A stretch of 30,680 bases of DNA, taken from positions 1-30,680 of the forward strand of contig CALKRF010000118.1 of the NCBI GenBank assembly GCA_937990665.1, given 5' to 3'. Shown here piece after piece: positions 1 through 7,235 of this stretch. The DNA is from an uncultured Atopobium sp. Its GTDB lineage: Bacteria > Actinomycetota > Coriobacteriia > Coriobacteriales > Atopobiaceae. The notes below the pieces were generated by a model that did not search any database, was not told the DNA's origin, and saw only the letters and a program-made list of their open reading frames with translations. Position numbers and translations under genes: made by a program. Position 1 is the stretch's first letter; each line of letters starts with the position of its first letter.

Positions 1-602
1 CGCTCATGGAGCTTGCAAAGCATCCACAACCAGCTTACGTGCGTATGACCTCGTGCGATGGCGTCAATCTGCATCCAGATGGTTACGTTTTTGATGCGTC
101 CGGTGTCGAGAAACTCTTTGAGTCGGCTTGCGCGGCGGGCACAGCAGACGTAGACGGCGTGGCGGTCACCGAAGTTGCAGCTACCGAAGCCACAACCACC
201 GGAACCGCATCCACCCCTCTTTCGAAGCGTGTGACCATACTTACGACAGGTGCGATAACCAGCCGAGTTATCGAGGCAGCTCAGAGAGCTGTAGAGCAGA
301 TTGCCGTTCCCGTCCGAACAAACATCGAGATCTATGGTGTATCGAGCGTCAAGCCACTTGGCGCTTCTCTGACGGAAATCTGTCAGAACTCTGACGTAAT
401 TATTACTGTTGAGGAACACAGCGTTTTAGGTGGATTCGGCAGTGCGGTTGTCGAGCAGCTCAGCGCTTCAGGTGCATGTCCGCAGGTAATTCGTGTAGGT
501 ATGCCCGATAAATACCTTGAGGCAGACGGTCACCACAACATTCTCGCGCGTGCAGGACTGTCGGTTGAGGGTCTACAAGAGGTCCTTCTCGCCAACTGTT
601 AA
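1..602 (+). CDS. Transketolase, C-terminal subunit (5' end outside window)
   Basis: Only the 3' part is present and the reading frame is open to the window edge, so the ATG at 6 is probably internal. The last ~130 residues match the transketolase C-terminal domain: a VTILTTGAI strand, then DVIITVEEHSVLGGFGSAV and VIRVGMPDKYLEADGHHN, as in split (TktB-type) transketolases of the non-oxidative pentose phosphate pathway. The enzyme transfers two-carbon units between sugar phosphates with thiamine diphosphate. The N-terminal ~40 residues would be the end of the pyrimidine-binding domain. Between the domains lies an Ala/Thr/Val-rich stretch (about residues 41-70) that looks like an expanded linker. 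The N-terminal-domain subunit should lie upstream, outside the window. The product would use the ribose-5-phosphate made by the nucleoside genes further on. Confidence 0.85.
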   Translation, partial: LMELAKHPQPAYVRMTSCDGVNLHPDGYVFDASGVEKLFESACAAGTADVDGVAVTEVAATEATTTGTASTPLSKRVTILTTGAITSRVIEAAQRAVEQIAVPVRTNIEIYGVSSVKPLGASLTEICQNSDVIITVEEHSVLGGFGSAVVEQLSASGACPQVIRVGMPDKYLEADGHHNILARAGLSVEGLQEVLLANC

Positions 603-607
603 AAAGA

Positions 608-650
608 GGTCCAAAAAACAAAAACCCAAGGGAGCATTTGCTGCCTTGGG
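608..650 (-). terminator. Rho-independent terminator of tRNA-Glu
   Basis: A hairpin at 625-650 has arms CCCAAGG and CCTTGGG, an inner AGC/GCT pair set and an ATTT loop. Read on the minus strand it is followed by a long T-rich tract (608-624), directly downstream of the tRNA. On the plus strand the tail is weak, so it may only partly terminate the transketolase mRNA. Confidence 0.75.
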
Positions 651-662
651 ATTTGCGTTCTA

Positions 663-737
663 TGGTGCCCCCAACGGGAATCGAACCCGTATTGCCGCCT
701 TGAAAGGGCGATGTCCTAACCGTTAGACGATGGGGAC
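663..737 (-). tRNA. tRNA-Glu (anticodon TTC)
   Basis: On the minus strand the acceptor stem GTCCCCA pairs with TGGGGGC (one G-T pair), followed by discriminator A and an encoded CCA at 663-665. The D-loop region reads CGTCTAACGGTTAGGA. The anticodon arm has the 7-base loop CTTTCAA (anticodon TTC, Glu) closed by TCGCC/GGCGG-type pairing. The T arm is CGGGTTCGATTCCCG. All cloverleaf parts are intact. The mature body is 666-737. Confidence 0.95.
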
Positions 738-805
738 GCGAAGAAAAAGTATAGCAAAGATGCTGCAGATTTCTAGGGCTAAACGGCACGATTTTGGGCT
801 TTCAT

Positions 806-1834
806 CTATTCTTCGTTTTCCCACCAGTCTAGTCCGGCCTTAAACGCGTAGTCGCGAGCGCTCTGAGTCACGCCGGGTACCGACTCAGCCCATGAAATAA
901 ATTCCGGCACGTCGGCGATAATCGCCTCGGCCTCGTGAACTGCGATAACGTTTTCGGCAAACGTGTCAGGTGAGAAATTGATTCTGCACGGAATGTAGAG
1001 ATCAACAAAAGATGGCCTGAGCAGCGCATATGCCGCTCCCTCGCCAAGGTTGACAAAGCCTTTCAGCGCGCGCTTTGCCGCGGGCATGCGATTCAACTTG
1101 AAGAACAGCAGCGTAAACGCCAAGCGCATCCAGGCATTTGACTGATACCCGCAACTCTCGTCAAGCTTGTGGAGCCCTTCCTCGTCTTCCAGGCGAGCAA
1201 GAACATATGCCAAGGTAAAACGCGCACCCAGCAAATCTGTTGGCGAGAAGAACAGGAGATCTTCACAGGCTTTTTTGGAGAGCTTGAAGCAGGCGCAATC
1301 TGTTGCGACCTGGGCAATCTGCGCGTAGAGGCGCAAAAGTGGTCGAGCTTCAGCGCAGGCCCAAGCGTCGCCGTGGTTTTGTTTTGCTTGCTCTAGTTTT
1401 GGTCTAAAGATAGGGTCAAATTCTTTTTGCAGGTCAAGTAGGTCGTTGAGGATTGCTGCAGGATGATTGTTGGAGATCTGCGCAAGAATTCGCTGTGCTT
1501 CAAGATTGATGCTTGTGTTGGCAAGAGCTGGGTTTTCAGTAATATTTGTCATCTGATTATGCAAGAAGTTAAGCAGGTCCATGCGACTTGAGAAGAAGTC
1601 AGCATCGGAATCAATTTCTTTAGTAATTCCAGCCTGATACTTGCCAATGACATTGACGTATTGAGCAAAAGCCTTTTCTTCTTCGTCAGAAATAAAGTCT
1701 TCAGGCGAAGCTTCTACCGCAAGCTTCAACTCATAGAGAGCTGCCTCAGATACAATGTTCTTCTCTTGCGCACACTTAGCTACCAGGCGGTCTACTTGCT
1801 CACTGACCATATCGTTAGCGGAATGCTTAATCAC
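806..1834 (-). CDS. TPR-like helical protein, shorter paralogue
   Basis: A 342-residue, mostly alpha-helical, acidic protein without signal peptide or membrane segment, so presumably cytoplasmic. The middle (about 190-265) has TPR-like helix pairs: FTLAYVLARLEDEEGLHKL, then AWMRLAFTLLFFKLNR. These align with the same part of the neighbouring 414-residue protein (FTLALAYAKLEDEDALDNL; PWILLARLAIHFKKRELVEA), so the two are diverged paralogues. The C-terminal segment (FVDLYIP ... VIAVHEAEAII) also has a counterpart there. Its start overlaps the stop of the upstream gene by 4 bases (ATGA type), so the two are translationally coupled. No catalytic motif was recognised. Function unknown; scaffold or protein-interaction role is inference from the TPR-like pattern. 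Confidence 0.75.
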   Translation of the reverse strand: MIKHSANDMVSEQVDRLVAKCAQEKNIVSEAALYELKLAVEASPEDFISDEEEKAFAQYVNVIGKYQAGITKEIDSDADFFSSRMDLLNFLHNQMTNITENPALANTSINLEAQRILAQISNNHPAAILNDLLDLQKEFDPIFRPKLEQAKQNHGDAWACAEARPLLRLYAQIAQVATDCACFKLSKKACEDLLFFSPTDLLGARFTLAYVLARLEDEEGLHKLDESCGYQSNAWMRLAFTLLFFKLNRMPAAKRALKGFVNLGEGAAYALLRPSFVDLYIPCRINFSPDTFAENVIAVHEAEAIIADVPEFISWAESVPGVTQSARDYAFKAGLDWWENEE

Positions 1835-3075
1835 TCTGCACCACCACCCGAGTGTAGATTATTTGGCCCGTCGATATGCGGTCCGCTTGGTCGCGGGCCA
1901 GCGGGACCTCCGGGGAAGTCGGGGCCGACCGGGCCACCAGGGAAGTCGGGGCCGACGGGACCGCCAGGAAAGCCAGGGCCGACCGGGCCGCCAGGAGCGG
2001 CGCCCGGACCATCAGGAAACGAATCCGCAGAAGCGAACAAGGCGTTTGCCTGCATCTGCAGCTCTTTTTCTGCAAGTTCAACGGTCTTTGGGTCTCTCGC
2101 CCTCACTTGGTCTGCAAGCCAACGACCAAGAACACCGCGTCCTATCAGGTCATTTCCTTCTTGCAGCAGCACGGTGGCCTCTGCGATGGCAATGATGAGC
2201 TCGTCCTCAGAATAGGGGAGCACATTAAGGCGCGAGAATTCTCCCTCGGGCAAATCCTTCTGCACGAAGCAACAAAGCGTTGCCTCCGGATAGCGCTCAA
2301 TCAGCAGGTCAAGGTAGTGCTCAGCCTCAACCAACTCACGCTTCTTGAAATGAATAGCCAGGCGTGCCAGCAAAATCCACGGGTCATCTGCCCCGCGAGG
2401 CGGATCAAGCTTGCGGTACTGATCCATGAGGTTGTCGAGGGCGTCTTCGTCCTCGAGTTTTGCGTACGCGAGCGCAAGCGTAAAACGAGCGTCGGCTGCG
2501 TCGGCAGCGTCAAGCTCCAGGAGTTTCTCGCCATATGCAATGGCGTCTTTGTTGCGGCCGCAGATAAGCGCGCGAGAAGAAAGCGTTGCTAGCCAGCGCT
2601 TATAGGGGTTGATGGCCAGGCGCTGGGCAAGTTCTGCTTGCTCGGCGGGAAGCCCCTGCGAGGACTCTTGCGCCTTCTGGTAACACGCGGCTTCAACCTG
2701 GGGGAGTTTCTCCACAAGAAACTGGTAGTAGGCGTCAAAAAGCCTGCTATTTGAGGCGTGGAGCATGCGCTGGGCATCAAAACAGTTGGGGTCCAGCTGA
2801 ATTGCCTGGTTAAGGAGGCGTTTTCCCTGGTCGATAAGGGCCTGCGCCTGAGAATCTTCAACAAACGGCAAGCGATAATCAACAATCTCAGCCGCTTGCG
2901 CAACTAGATTGAACGCGCGGTCCTCGTCGGTTTGAGGGAGGGAATTGCGGTCGTTGGAGAATCGCCAGTTGAAGTCTTTCATCAGCGTAGCAATGCTGTC
3001 CTCGTCGCTGACTTGCGTGCGAGCAAAGCGGAGGATAAGCCGCTGGTAGTCTTCTTTTACCGGGTCAAACGCCAC
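1831..3075 (-). CDS. TPR-like protein with collagen-like Gly/Pro-rich tail
   Basis: 414 residues. Residues ~1-355 are helical and TPR-like (LLNQAIQLDPNCFDAQRML; YGEKLLELDAADAADARFTL), with no signal peptide. Residues ~360-414 form a Gly/Pro-rich tail made of a nine-residue unit GGPVGPDFP repeated about four times. This is collagen-like, but the Gly-X-Y register breaks once per unit. At DNA level it is a 27-bp tandem repeat. The start has AAAGGA about 9-10 bases upstream. It is the first gene of a two-gene operon with the shorter paralogue, overlapping by 4 bases. The role is not known; the tail could be an oligomerisation or flexible surface region. A cytoplasmic TPR protein with such a tail is unusual. 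Confidence 0.8.
   Translation of the reverse strand: MAFDPVKEDYQRLILRFARTQVSDEDSIATLMKDFNWRFSNDRNSLPQTDEDRAFNLVAQAAEIVDYRLPFVEDSQAQALIDQGKRLLNQAIQLDPNCFDAQRMLHASNSRLFDAYYQFLVEKLPQVEAACYQKAQESSQGLPAEQAELAQRLAINPYKRWLATLSSRALICGRNKDAIAYGEKLLELDAADAADARFTLALAYAKLEDEDALDNLMDQYRKLDPPRGADDPWILLARLAIHFKKRELVEAEHYLDLLIERYPEATLCCFVQKDLPEGEFSRLNVLPYSEDELIIAIAEATVLLQEGNDLIGRGVLGRWLADQVRARDPKTVELAEKELQMQANALFASADSFPDGPGAAPGGPVGPGFPGGPVGPDFPGGPVGPDFPGGPAGPRPSGPHIDGPNNLHSGGGAE
1904..2005. repeat. 27-bp tandem repeat encoding the collagen-like tail
   Basis: About 3.7 head-to-tail units start at 1904, 1931, 1958 and 1985 (plus-strand numbering), with the shared core GGGAAGTCGGGGCCGAC in the first two. The unit is nine codons, so copy-number change keeps the frame of the overlying gene. 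Confidence 0.85.
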
Positions 3076-3188
3076 AGGATTCCTTTCTCTCTTACGTAAT
3101 AATATCGCAGGTTATTGAGGTGTGCAGCGCAACTCCGCGAGCGTCGTAAGAAGATTGCGAACGGCAGACGGAAACGTTTGGAGTGGAC

Positions 3189-3205
3189 GGGTTTCTCGCC
3201 AGATG
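3189..3205 (+). repeat. Dispersed 17-base motif GGGTTTCTCGCCAGATG, copy 1
   Basis: The 17 bases are identical to 17063-17079, and a one-mismatch copy lies at 23107-23123. It sits in the gap upstream of the TPR operon and alcohol dehydrogenase. Nothing else was seen in 3076-3268. Confidence 0.6.
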
Positions 3206-3268
3206 AGCGTCAGTTTCTTGTCAGATGCGTGCATAAATTTTGAACGATATTGCATAAAATGACACTTT

Positions 3269-3302
3269 CATTTTGGTACAGGTGTCCAAAATGAGTTAAA
3301 AT
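3269..3302 (+). promoter_or_regulatory. Promoter and operator of the alcohol dehydrogenase gene
   Basis: An inverted repeat with arms CATTTTGG and CCAAAATG (3269-3276 and 3286-3293) extends inward to ACA/TGT if one base is bulged. It covers a candidate -35 (TTGGTA, 3273-3278). A candidate -10 TAAAAT lies at 3297-3302, with an 18-base spacer. Binding here would block RNA polymerase, so a repressor site is the simplest reading. The regulator is unknown. Confidence 0.5.
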
Positions 3303-3384
3303 AGAAATGTTGAAAAGAAGTAATTGCGAAGAATGGGCTTCGCTAGCCGCTTAGGGAAGTGGCACATAGTTAAGGAGAGGTTTT

Positions 3385-4599
3385 ATGGGACGTTTTACTA
3401 ATCCACGCGATCTGTATTTTGGCGAGGGCGCTCGTCACGAGGTTAAGAACCTCAAGGGTAAGAGGGCAGTTATCGTTTCCGGCGGCAGCTCCATGCGTCG
3501 CGGCGGCTTCCTTGATGACGTCGAGAATGACCTCAAGTCCGCAGGTTTTGAGGTTGCTCACATTGAGGGCGTCGAGTCCGATCCTTCCGTCGAGACCGTT
3601 ATGAGCGGCGCTGCTAAGATGAGCGAGTTCCAGCCAGACTGGATCATTGCTATCGGCGGCGGCTCCCCAATCGACGCAGCTAAGGCTATGTGGATTAAGT
3701 ACGAGTACCCAGAGACCACTTTTGAGGACATGTGCAAGGTCTTCGGTCTTCCTGAGCTCCGCACCAAGGCTCACTTCTGCGCAATTTCTTCTACTTCCGG
3801 TACCGCAACTGAGGTAACCGCATTCTCCATCATTACTGATTATCAGAAGGGTGTTAAGTACCCAATCGCTGACTTCCAGATTACCCCTGACGTCGCAATT
3901 GTTGACCCTGAGCTCACTTACGGCATGCCTGTTAAGCTTGTTGCTCACACTGGTATGGATGCACTGACCCACGCAATCGAGGCATACGTTTCTACCGTTG
4001 CTTCCATGTACACTGACGGTGACGCTCTCCACGCAATCCGCGAGATTGTCGAGTGGCTGCCAAAGTCCTACGCAGGCGACAAAGAGGCACGTCAGCACAT
4101 GCATGACGCACAGTGCCTTGCTGGCATTGCATTCTCCTCTGGCCTTCTGGGCATTGTTCACTCCATGGCTCACAAGACCGGCGCTGCATACTCCGGTGGT
4201 CATATCATCCACGGTTGCGCAAACGCTATGTACCTGGGCAAAGTTATCCAGTTCAACGCTCGCGACGAGCGCGCAAAGACTCGCTATGCATTCATTGCTA
4301 AGGAGATCCTGCACCTCGAGGGCAACACCGAGGACGAGCTGGTAGCAGCACTTGTCCAGAAGATTCGCGACATCAACGACGCTCTTAACATCCCACAGGG
4401 CATCAAGAACTACGGCGAGGGTGGAACCAAGTCCGAGACCTCCATCATCGACGAGAAGGAGTTCTTCGAGAAGGCTCCAGAGGTTGCTCGCCTTGCTATC
4501 GAGGACGCTTGCACCCTTTCCAACCCACGCAAGCCTACCCAGGAGGAGATGGAGCAGCTGCTTAAGTGCGTCTACTTCGACCTTCCTGTCGAGTTCTAA
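3385..4599 (+). CDS. Iron-dependent alcohol dehydrogenase (group III)
   Basis: 404 residues, full length for the family. The NAD(P)-binding signature GGGSPIDAAKAM is near residue 91. The iron ligands are visible as D192, H196, H259 and H273. Their spacing (4, 63, 14) is the same as in E. coli FucO (D196, H200, H263, H277). These cytoplasmic enzymes interconvert aldehydes and primary alcohols with NAD(P)H. A strong AAGGAGAGG lies just before the ATG. The gene stands alone between its own operator/promoter and a strong terminator. Its codon use is strongly biased (for example CGC/CGT for Arg, TCC for Ser), suggesting high expression. Given deoC 1.7 kb downstream, reduction of acetaldehyde to ethanol is a reasonable inference, but butanol- or lactaldehyde-type substrates cannot be excluded. 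Confidence 0.9.
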   Translation: MGRFTNPRDLYFGEGARHEVKNLKGKRAVIVSGGSSMRRGGFLDDVENDLKSAGFEVAHIEGVESDPSVETVMSGAAKMSEFQPDWIIAIGGGSPIDAAKAMWIKYEYPETTFEDMCKVFGLPELRTKAHFCAISSTSGTATEVTAFSIITDYQKGVKYPIADFQITPDVAIVDPELTYGMPVKLVAHTGMDALTHAIEAYVSTVASMYTDGDALHAIREIVEWLPKSYAGDKEARQHMHDAQCLAGIAFSSGLLGIVHSMAHKTGAAYSGGHIIHGCANAMYLGKVIQFNARDERAKTRYAFIAKEILHLEGNTEDELVAALVQKIRDINDALNIPQGIKNYGEGGTKSETSIIDEKEFFEKAPEVARLAIEDACTLSNPRKPTQEEMEQLLKCVYFDLPVEF

Positions 4600-4626
4600 G
4601 ATCTAGCTTAGAAACTTAGTTTCGCT

Positions 4627-4661
4627 AAAAGCCTGGTAGCGTTTCGCTACCAGGCTTTTTT
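4627..4661 (+). terminator. Terminator of the alcohol dehydrogenase gene
   Basis: A perfect 10-bp stem GCCTGGTAGC/GCTACCAGGC (4631-4640/4646-4655) with a 5-base loop is followed by six T. It lies 28 bases after the stop codon. AAAA before the stem also makes it usable on the other strand. Confidence 0.9.
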
Positions 4662-4674
4662 GTACGCATAGGCG

Positions 4675-4764
4675 TGGGCGCTGCGACGTGCTGGTAACGT
4701 GCGTGGATACGTGTGCGGATGGGCGCTGTGACGTGTTGGTAATGTGTGTGGATACGTGTACGGG
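4675..4764. repeat. 45-bp tandem duplication
   Basis: Two adjacent 45-bp units (4675-4719, 4720-4764) are identical at 39 positions. All six differences are transitions. No reading frame or promoter was seen in it. Confidence 0.75.
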
Positions 4765-4814
4765 CACGTAAAAAGTTTCTCGGATCCTAAAAACACCTCA
4801 AATTATCTCCAAGT

Positions 4815-4962
4815 GGTAAAAAATGCGTTTAGTTGGGGATTTCATTTTTCTGCATACAGCGTTTGCCCAGATAAAATTTTTTGAGGCGGTAAAAAATCGT
4901 CTTAGTTGGGGATAAATCGGCCAATTTTAAGTTTTCATCCCCAACTAAACGGGTTTTTTACC
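4815..4962. mobile_element. MITE-like repeat with 26-bp terminal inverted repeats, copy 1
   Basis: 26-bp units beginning GGTAAAAAA and ending TTAGTTGGGGAT occur at 4815-4840 (+), 4888-4913 (+) and 4937-4962 (-). The outer pair forms terminal inverted repeats of a 148-bp AT-rich element without coding capacity. The same unit bounds a 160-bp element at 29235-29394. No clear target duplication was found, so mobility is inference. The remainder, 4963-5189, shows no gene. Confidence 0.6.
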
Positions 4963-5189
4963 TTTTTCGGCACATAATTTTAAGGCCAAAAATTACGTAT
5001 TCATAAAAATGAATTTAATAGTAGAAATATGCATAGTTTTGAAACCAGGTCAGTGTATTTGCATGCTGAGTCTCCGCGAGGGCGATAGTACGATAAATCT
5101 TGCACAGATTTCCTGTGTGATTTCAAATCGGTCAGATTACTTGCGCCATTTCCGGGTATGGAATTCATACTTTTTCGCGAAGGAGTGCT

Positions 5190-6347
5190 ATGGATTACTG
5201 TCTTTCGTACTTTTCAGCGTTTAATTTATTGATGAGTTCCTCTAGGCCATTTGATTCATTGTCGGCAGCAAATGCTATGGTCAGAGTGCCGCTTGTTCCT
5301 GAATCAGCTCCAGGAGTAGCTACCGAACGAGATCTTGCTGTCTACTATAGGCATCTGCCAGAGATACAAGGCGTGCGTCTTCAAAAGGAGCCTAATAGTA
5401 AGATTGATTTGCTGATTCGTGATGTAAATTCCGCATTTGCAAAAGAGTACGTCACACTTCATGTATGCCAATTAATGACGCCACCTTCGTCACTACTACC
5501 AATAGATGCCGGGCAAAAAGGATTTGTTACCTCTCCGGAATTCACTTATTTGCAGATTGCGTCAAAACTTGATTTCATTGGAACAATTCTTGCAGGCAGC
5601 GCGCTGTGTTCCGATTATTTTTTGAACCAGGATGGACATGGTGGAGTTTCGCAACGCCAAAATGGCTCTTTGACAAATCGCGCTGCAATTGCAAAGTTTC
5701 TTGCCACACAAGGAAGAAAGCGCGGCATCATTCCAGCTAAACGAGCACTTCAACACATCGTAGAGAAAGCTCGGTCACCCCGAGAAGCTTCGATTGCGCT
5801 GCTATTGTGCCTCCCGTATAACCTTGGTGGCTTTAATCTAGGAACTGTCGAGCTCAATAAGCCAATCGAGCTGGAAAATCGATATGGCGAGAAAATCACT
5901 CGAATTCCTGACCTAACCATTCAGCTCAAGGATAAGAGGCAGAAGCGGGCTACGGTGTTGCTAGATTATGATCCTGCGGTAACGCACTCTGGCAATCAAA
6001 AAATCTTGCGAGACCTGGATAGGGAAAACGAGCTGGTAACGGGCGTCCAGTGTCCGCACTTTTCGGTATCTGGCGAGATGCTTAAAAGCTTTGAAAGCGT
6101 TCAGGGCCTGGTCCGCCAGATTCGCGAGTCTACCGGAATAACTGCACGTGACACGACTATGTCAGATCTTGAAGAGCGTCAGCGGGCACTATGGACACGG
6201 TTATTCAAATCCAGACAGCAAAACCAGGTAGCAAAACCAGGTAGCAAAACAAGGCAGCCACGTCTTTTATGCGTCGCTTGCCGTACAATAGAGGGGCACA
6301 AAACGCTCATAATCGCACAGCCAGAAGGAGAAAATCGTGGAAGTTAA
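5190..6347 (+). CDS. Orphan endonuclease-like protein of coriobacterial type
   Basis: 385 residues; the ATG follows AAGGAG with good spacing. The middle contains SPEFTYLQIASKLDFIGTILAGSALC and ASIALLLCLPYNLGGFNLG, then a C-terminal block with PDLTIQL, LLDYDPAVTH and RDLDRENEL. This arrangement resembles orphan Coriobacteriia proteins with a DUF559/Vsr-like (restriction-endonuclease fold) end, where an acidic-Tyr-Asp...His motif is followed by an Arg/Asp-rich helix. The assignment is from memory and is weak. About 65 residues after that block look like an unconserved extension, with a short repeat (QVAKPGSK). The last 11 bases overlap the deoC start. Codon use is less biased than in its neighbours, so acquisition by transfer is possible. 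It lies directly behind the MITE-like repeat. Confidence 0.6.
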   Translation: MDYCLSYFSAFNLLMSSSRPFDSLSAANAMVRVPLVPESAPGVATERDLAVYYRHLPEIQGVRLQKEPNSKIDLLIRDVNSAFAKEYVTLHVCQLMTPPSSLLPIDAGQKGFVTSPEFTYLQIASKLDFIGTILAGSALCSDYFLNQDGHGGVSQRQNGSLTNRAAIAKFLATQGRKRGIIPAKRALQHIVEKARSPREASIALLLCLPYNLGGFNLGTVELNKPIELENRYGEKITRIPDLTIQLKDKRQKRATVLLDYDPAVTHSGNQKILRDLDRENELVTGVQCPHFSVSGEMLKSFESVQGLVRQIRESTGITARDTTMSDLEERQRALWTRLFKSRQQNQVAKPGSKTRQPRLLCVACRTIEGHKTLIIAQPEGENRGS

Positions 6348-6978
6348 CGGCCTTATCGACCATACAAATTTGAAGCAAAACGCAACCGCTGAAGACATCA
6401 AGAAACTTTGCGCCGAGGCAAAGCAGTACAAGTTTGCAACTGTCGCCATCAATTCTTGCTGGGTTTCCCTGGCCCACGCCGAGCTCGAGGGCTCTGGAGT
6501 TGGCATTACTTCCTGCATCGGGTTCCCTCTAGGTGCCGCTTCAACTGCAGCTAAGGTCGCCGAGGCCAAGCAGAGCGTTGCCGACGGTACTACCGAGATT
6601 GACATGGTCATTAACGGCGGTCACCTGGTCGCTGGCGATGACGACTACGTTATCGCTGATATCAAGGCTGTCGTTGAGGCCGCTGGTACCGTGCCCGTTA
6701 AGGTAATCCTGGAGTGCTGCCTGCTTGATGACGAGCAGATTGTTCGTGCTTGCAAGGATTGCATGGCTGCTGGAGCTGCGTTTGTTAAGACAAGCACTGG
6801 CTTTAGCACCGGTGGCGCAACTGTTCACGACGTTGCCCTGATGAAGCAGACTGTCGGTGACACTTGCAAGGTCAAGGCTGCTGGCGGCATCCACAATAAG
6901 GCTGACGCTGACGCAATGGTCGCAGCGGGCGCAGATCGTCTGGGCTGCTCCAGCGGAATTTCTATTGTCACCGAGTAG
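6337..6978 (+). CDS. deoC: Deoxyribose-phosphate aldolase
   Basis: 213 residues, family length. Cleaves 2-deoxyribose-5-phosphate to acetaldehyde and glyceraldehyde-3-phosphate, in the cytoplasm, by a class I Schiff-base mechanism. The Schiff-base lysine is K151 in FVKTSTGF. The partner residues are D89 (EIDMVIN) and K180 (VKAAGG). The start is GTG at 6337 behind AGAAGGAGA, a strong site that decides the start. It overlaps the end of the upstream gene by 11 bases. A TACAAT at 6284-6289 inside that gene could be a -10 of its own promoter, but no good -35 was found. It is followed by a terminator. Its acetaldehyde product fits the alcohol dehydrogenase upstream. Confidence 0.97.
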   Translation: MEVNGLIDHTNLKQNATAEDIKKLCAEAKQYKFATVAINSCWVSLAHAELEGSGVGITSCIGFPLGAASTAAKVAEAKQSVADGTTEIDMVINGGHLVAGDDDYVIADIKAVVEAAGTVPVKVILECCLLDDEQIVRACKDCMAAGAAFVKTSTGFSTGGATVHDVALMKQTVGDTCKVKAAGGIHNKADADAMVAAGADRLGCSSGISIVTE

Positions 6979-7030
6979 CTCGCTGATCAGGAGTTTTCCG
7001 GACCGACACTTTACTGATAGGTAAATGAAG

Positions 7031-7068
7031 ACGACCTCGTAGCATGTGCTGCGAGGTCGTTATTTGTT
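7031..7068 (+). terminator. Terminator of deoC, possibly bidirectional
   Basis: A 13-bp stem (7031-7043/7048-7060, one G-T pair) with loop ATGT is followed by TATTTGTT. It sits between the converging deoC and yjjW genes, so it may also stop transcripts of yjjI-yjjW. Confidence 0.8.
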
Positions 7069-7090
7069 GCAGTGAAAAGGGCACAAAAGC

Positions 7091-7200
7091 TGGCGAGAAA
7101 CCCGTGTAGGCTGCAGCAGCAATCACGGCGAGAAAACCGTCAGAACATGGCGAGAAACCCGTATAGGCTGCAGCAACAATCGCGGCTGAGAAACCCGTCG
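7091..7200. repeat. 57-bp tandem repeat containing TGGCGAGAAACCC
   Basis: Two units (7091-7147 and 7148-7200) share TGGCGAGAAACCCGT and TAGGCTGCAGCA with few changes. Each unit also contains a second, weaker GGC(T)GAGAAA motif. TGGCGAGAAACCC is the reverse complement of the dispersed motif seen at 3189, 17063 and 23107. Confidence 0.7.
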
Positions 7201-7235
7201 GAGCGGCAAGCCGCATCGTGCGAGCAGTGCGCGCG

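Noticed and set aside
460..789. 109-codon minus-strand frame across the tRNA-Glu region
   Set aside because: It runs through the tRNA, its terminator and the end of transketolase; no protein similarity.
5009..5224. 71-codon frame before the endonuclease-like gene
   Set aside because: AT-rich, no ribosome site, and it overlaps the well-supported start at 5190.
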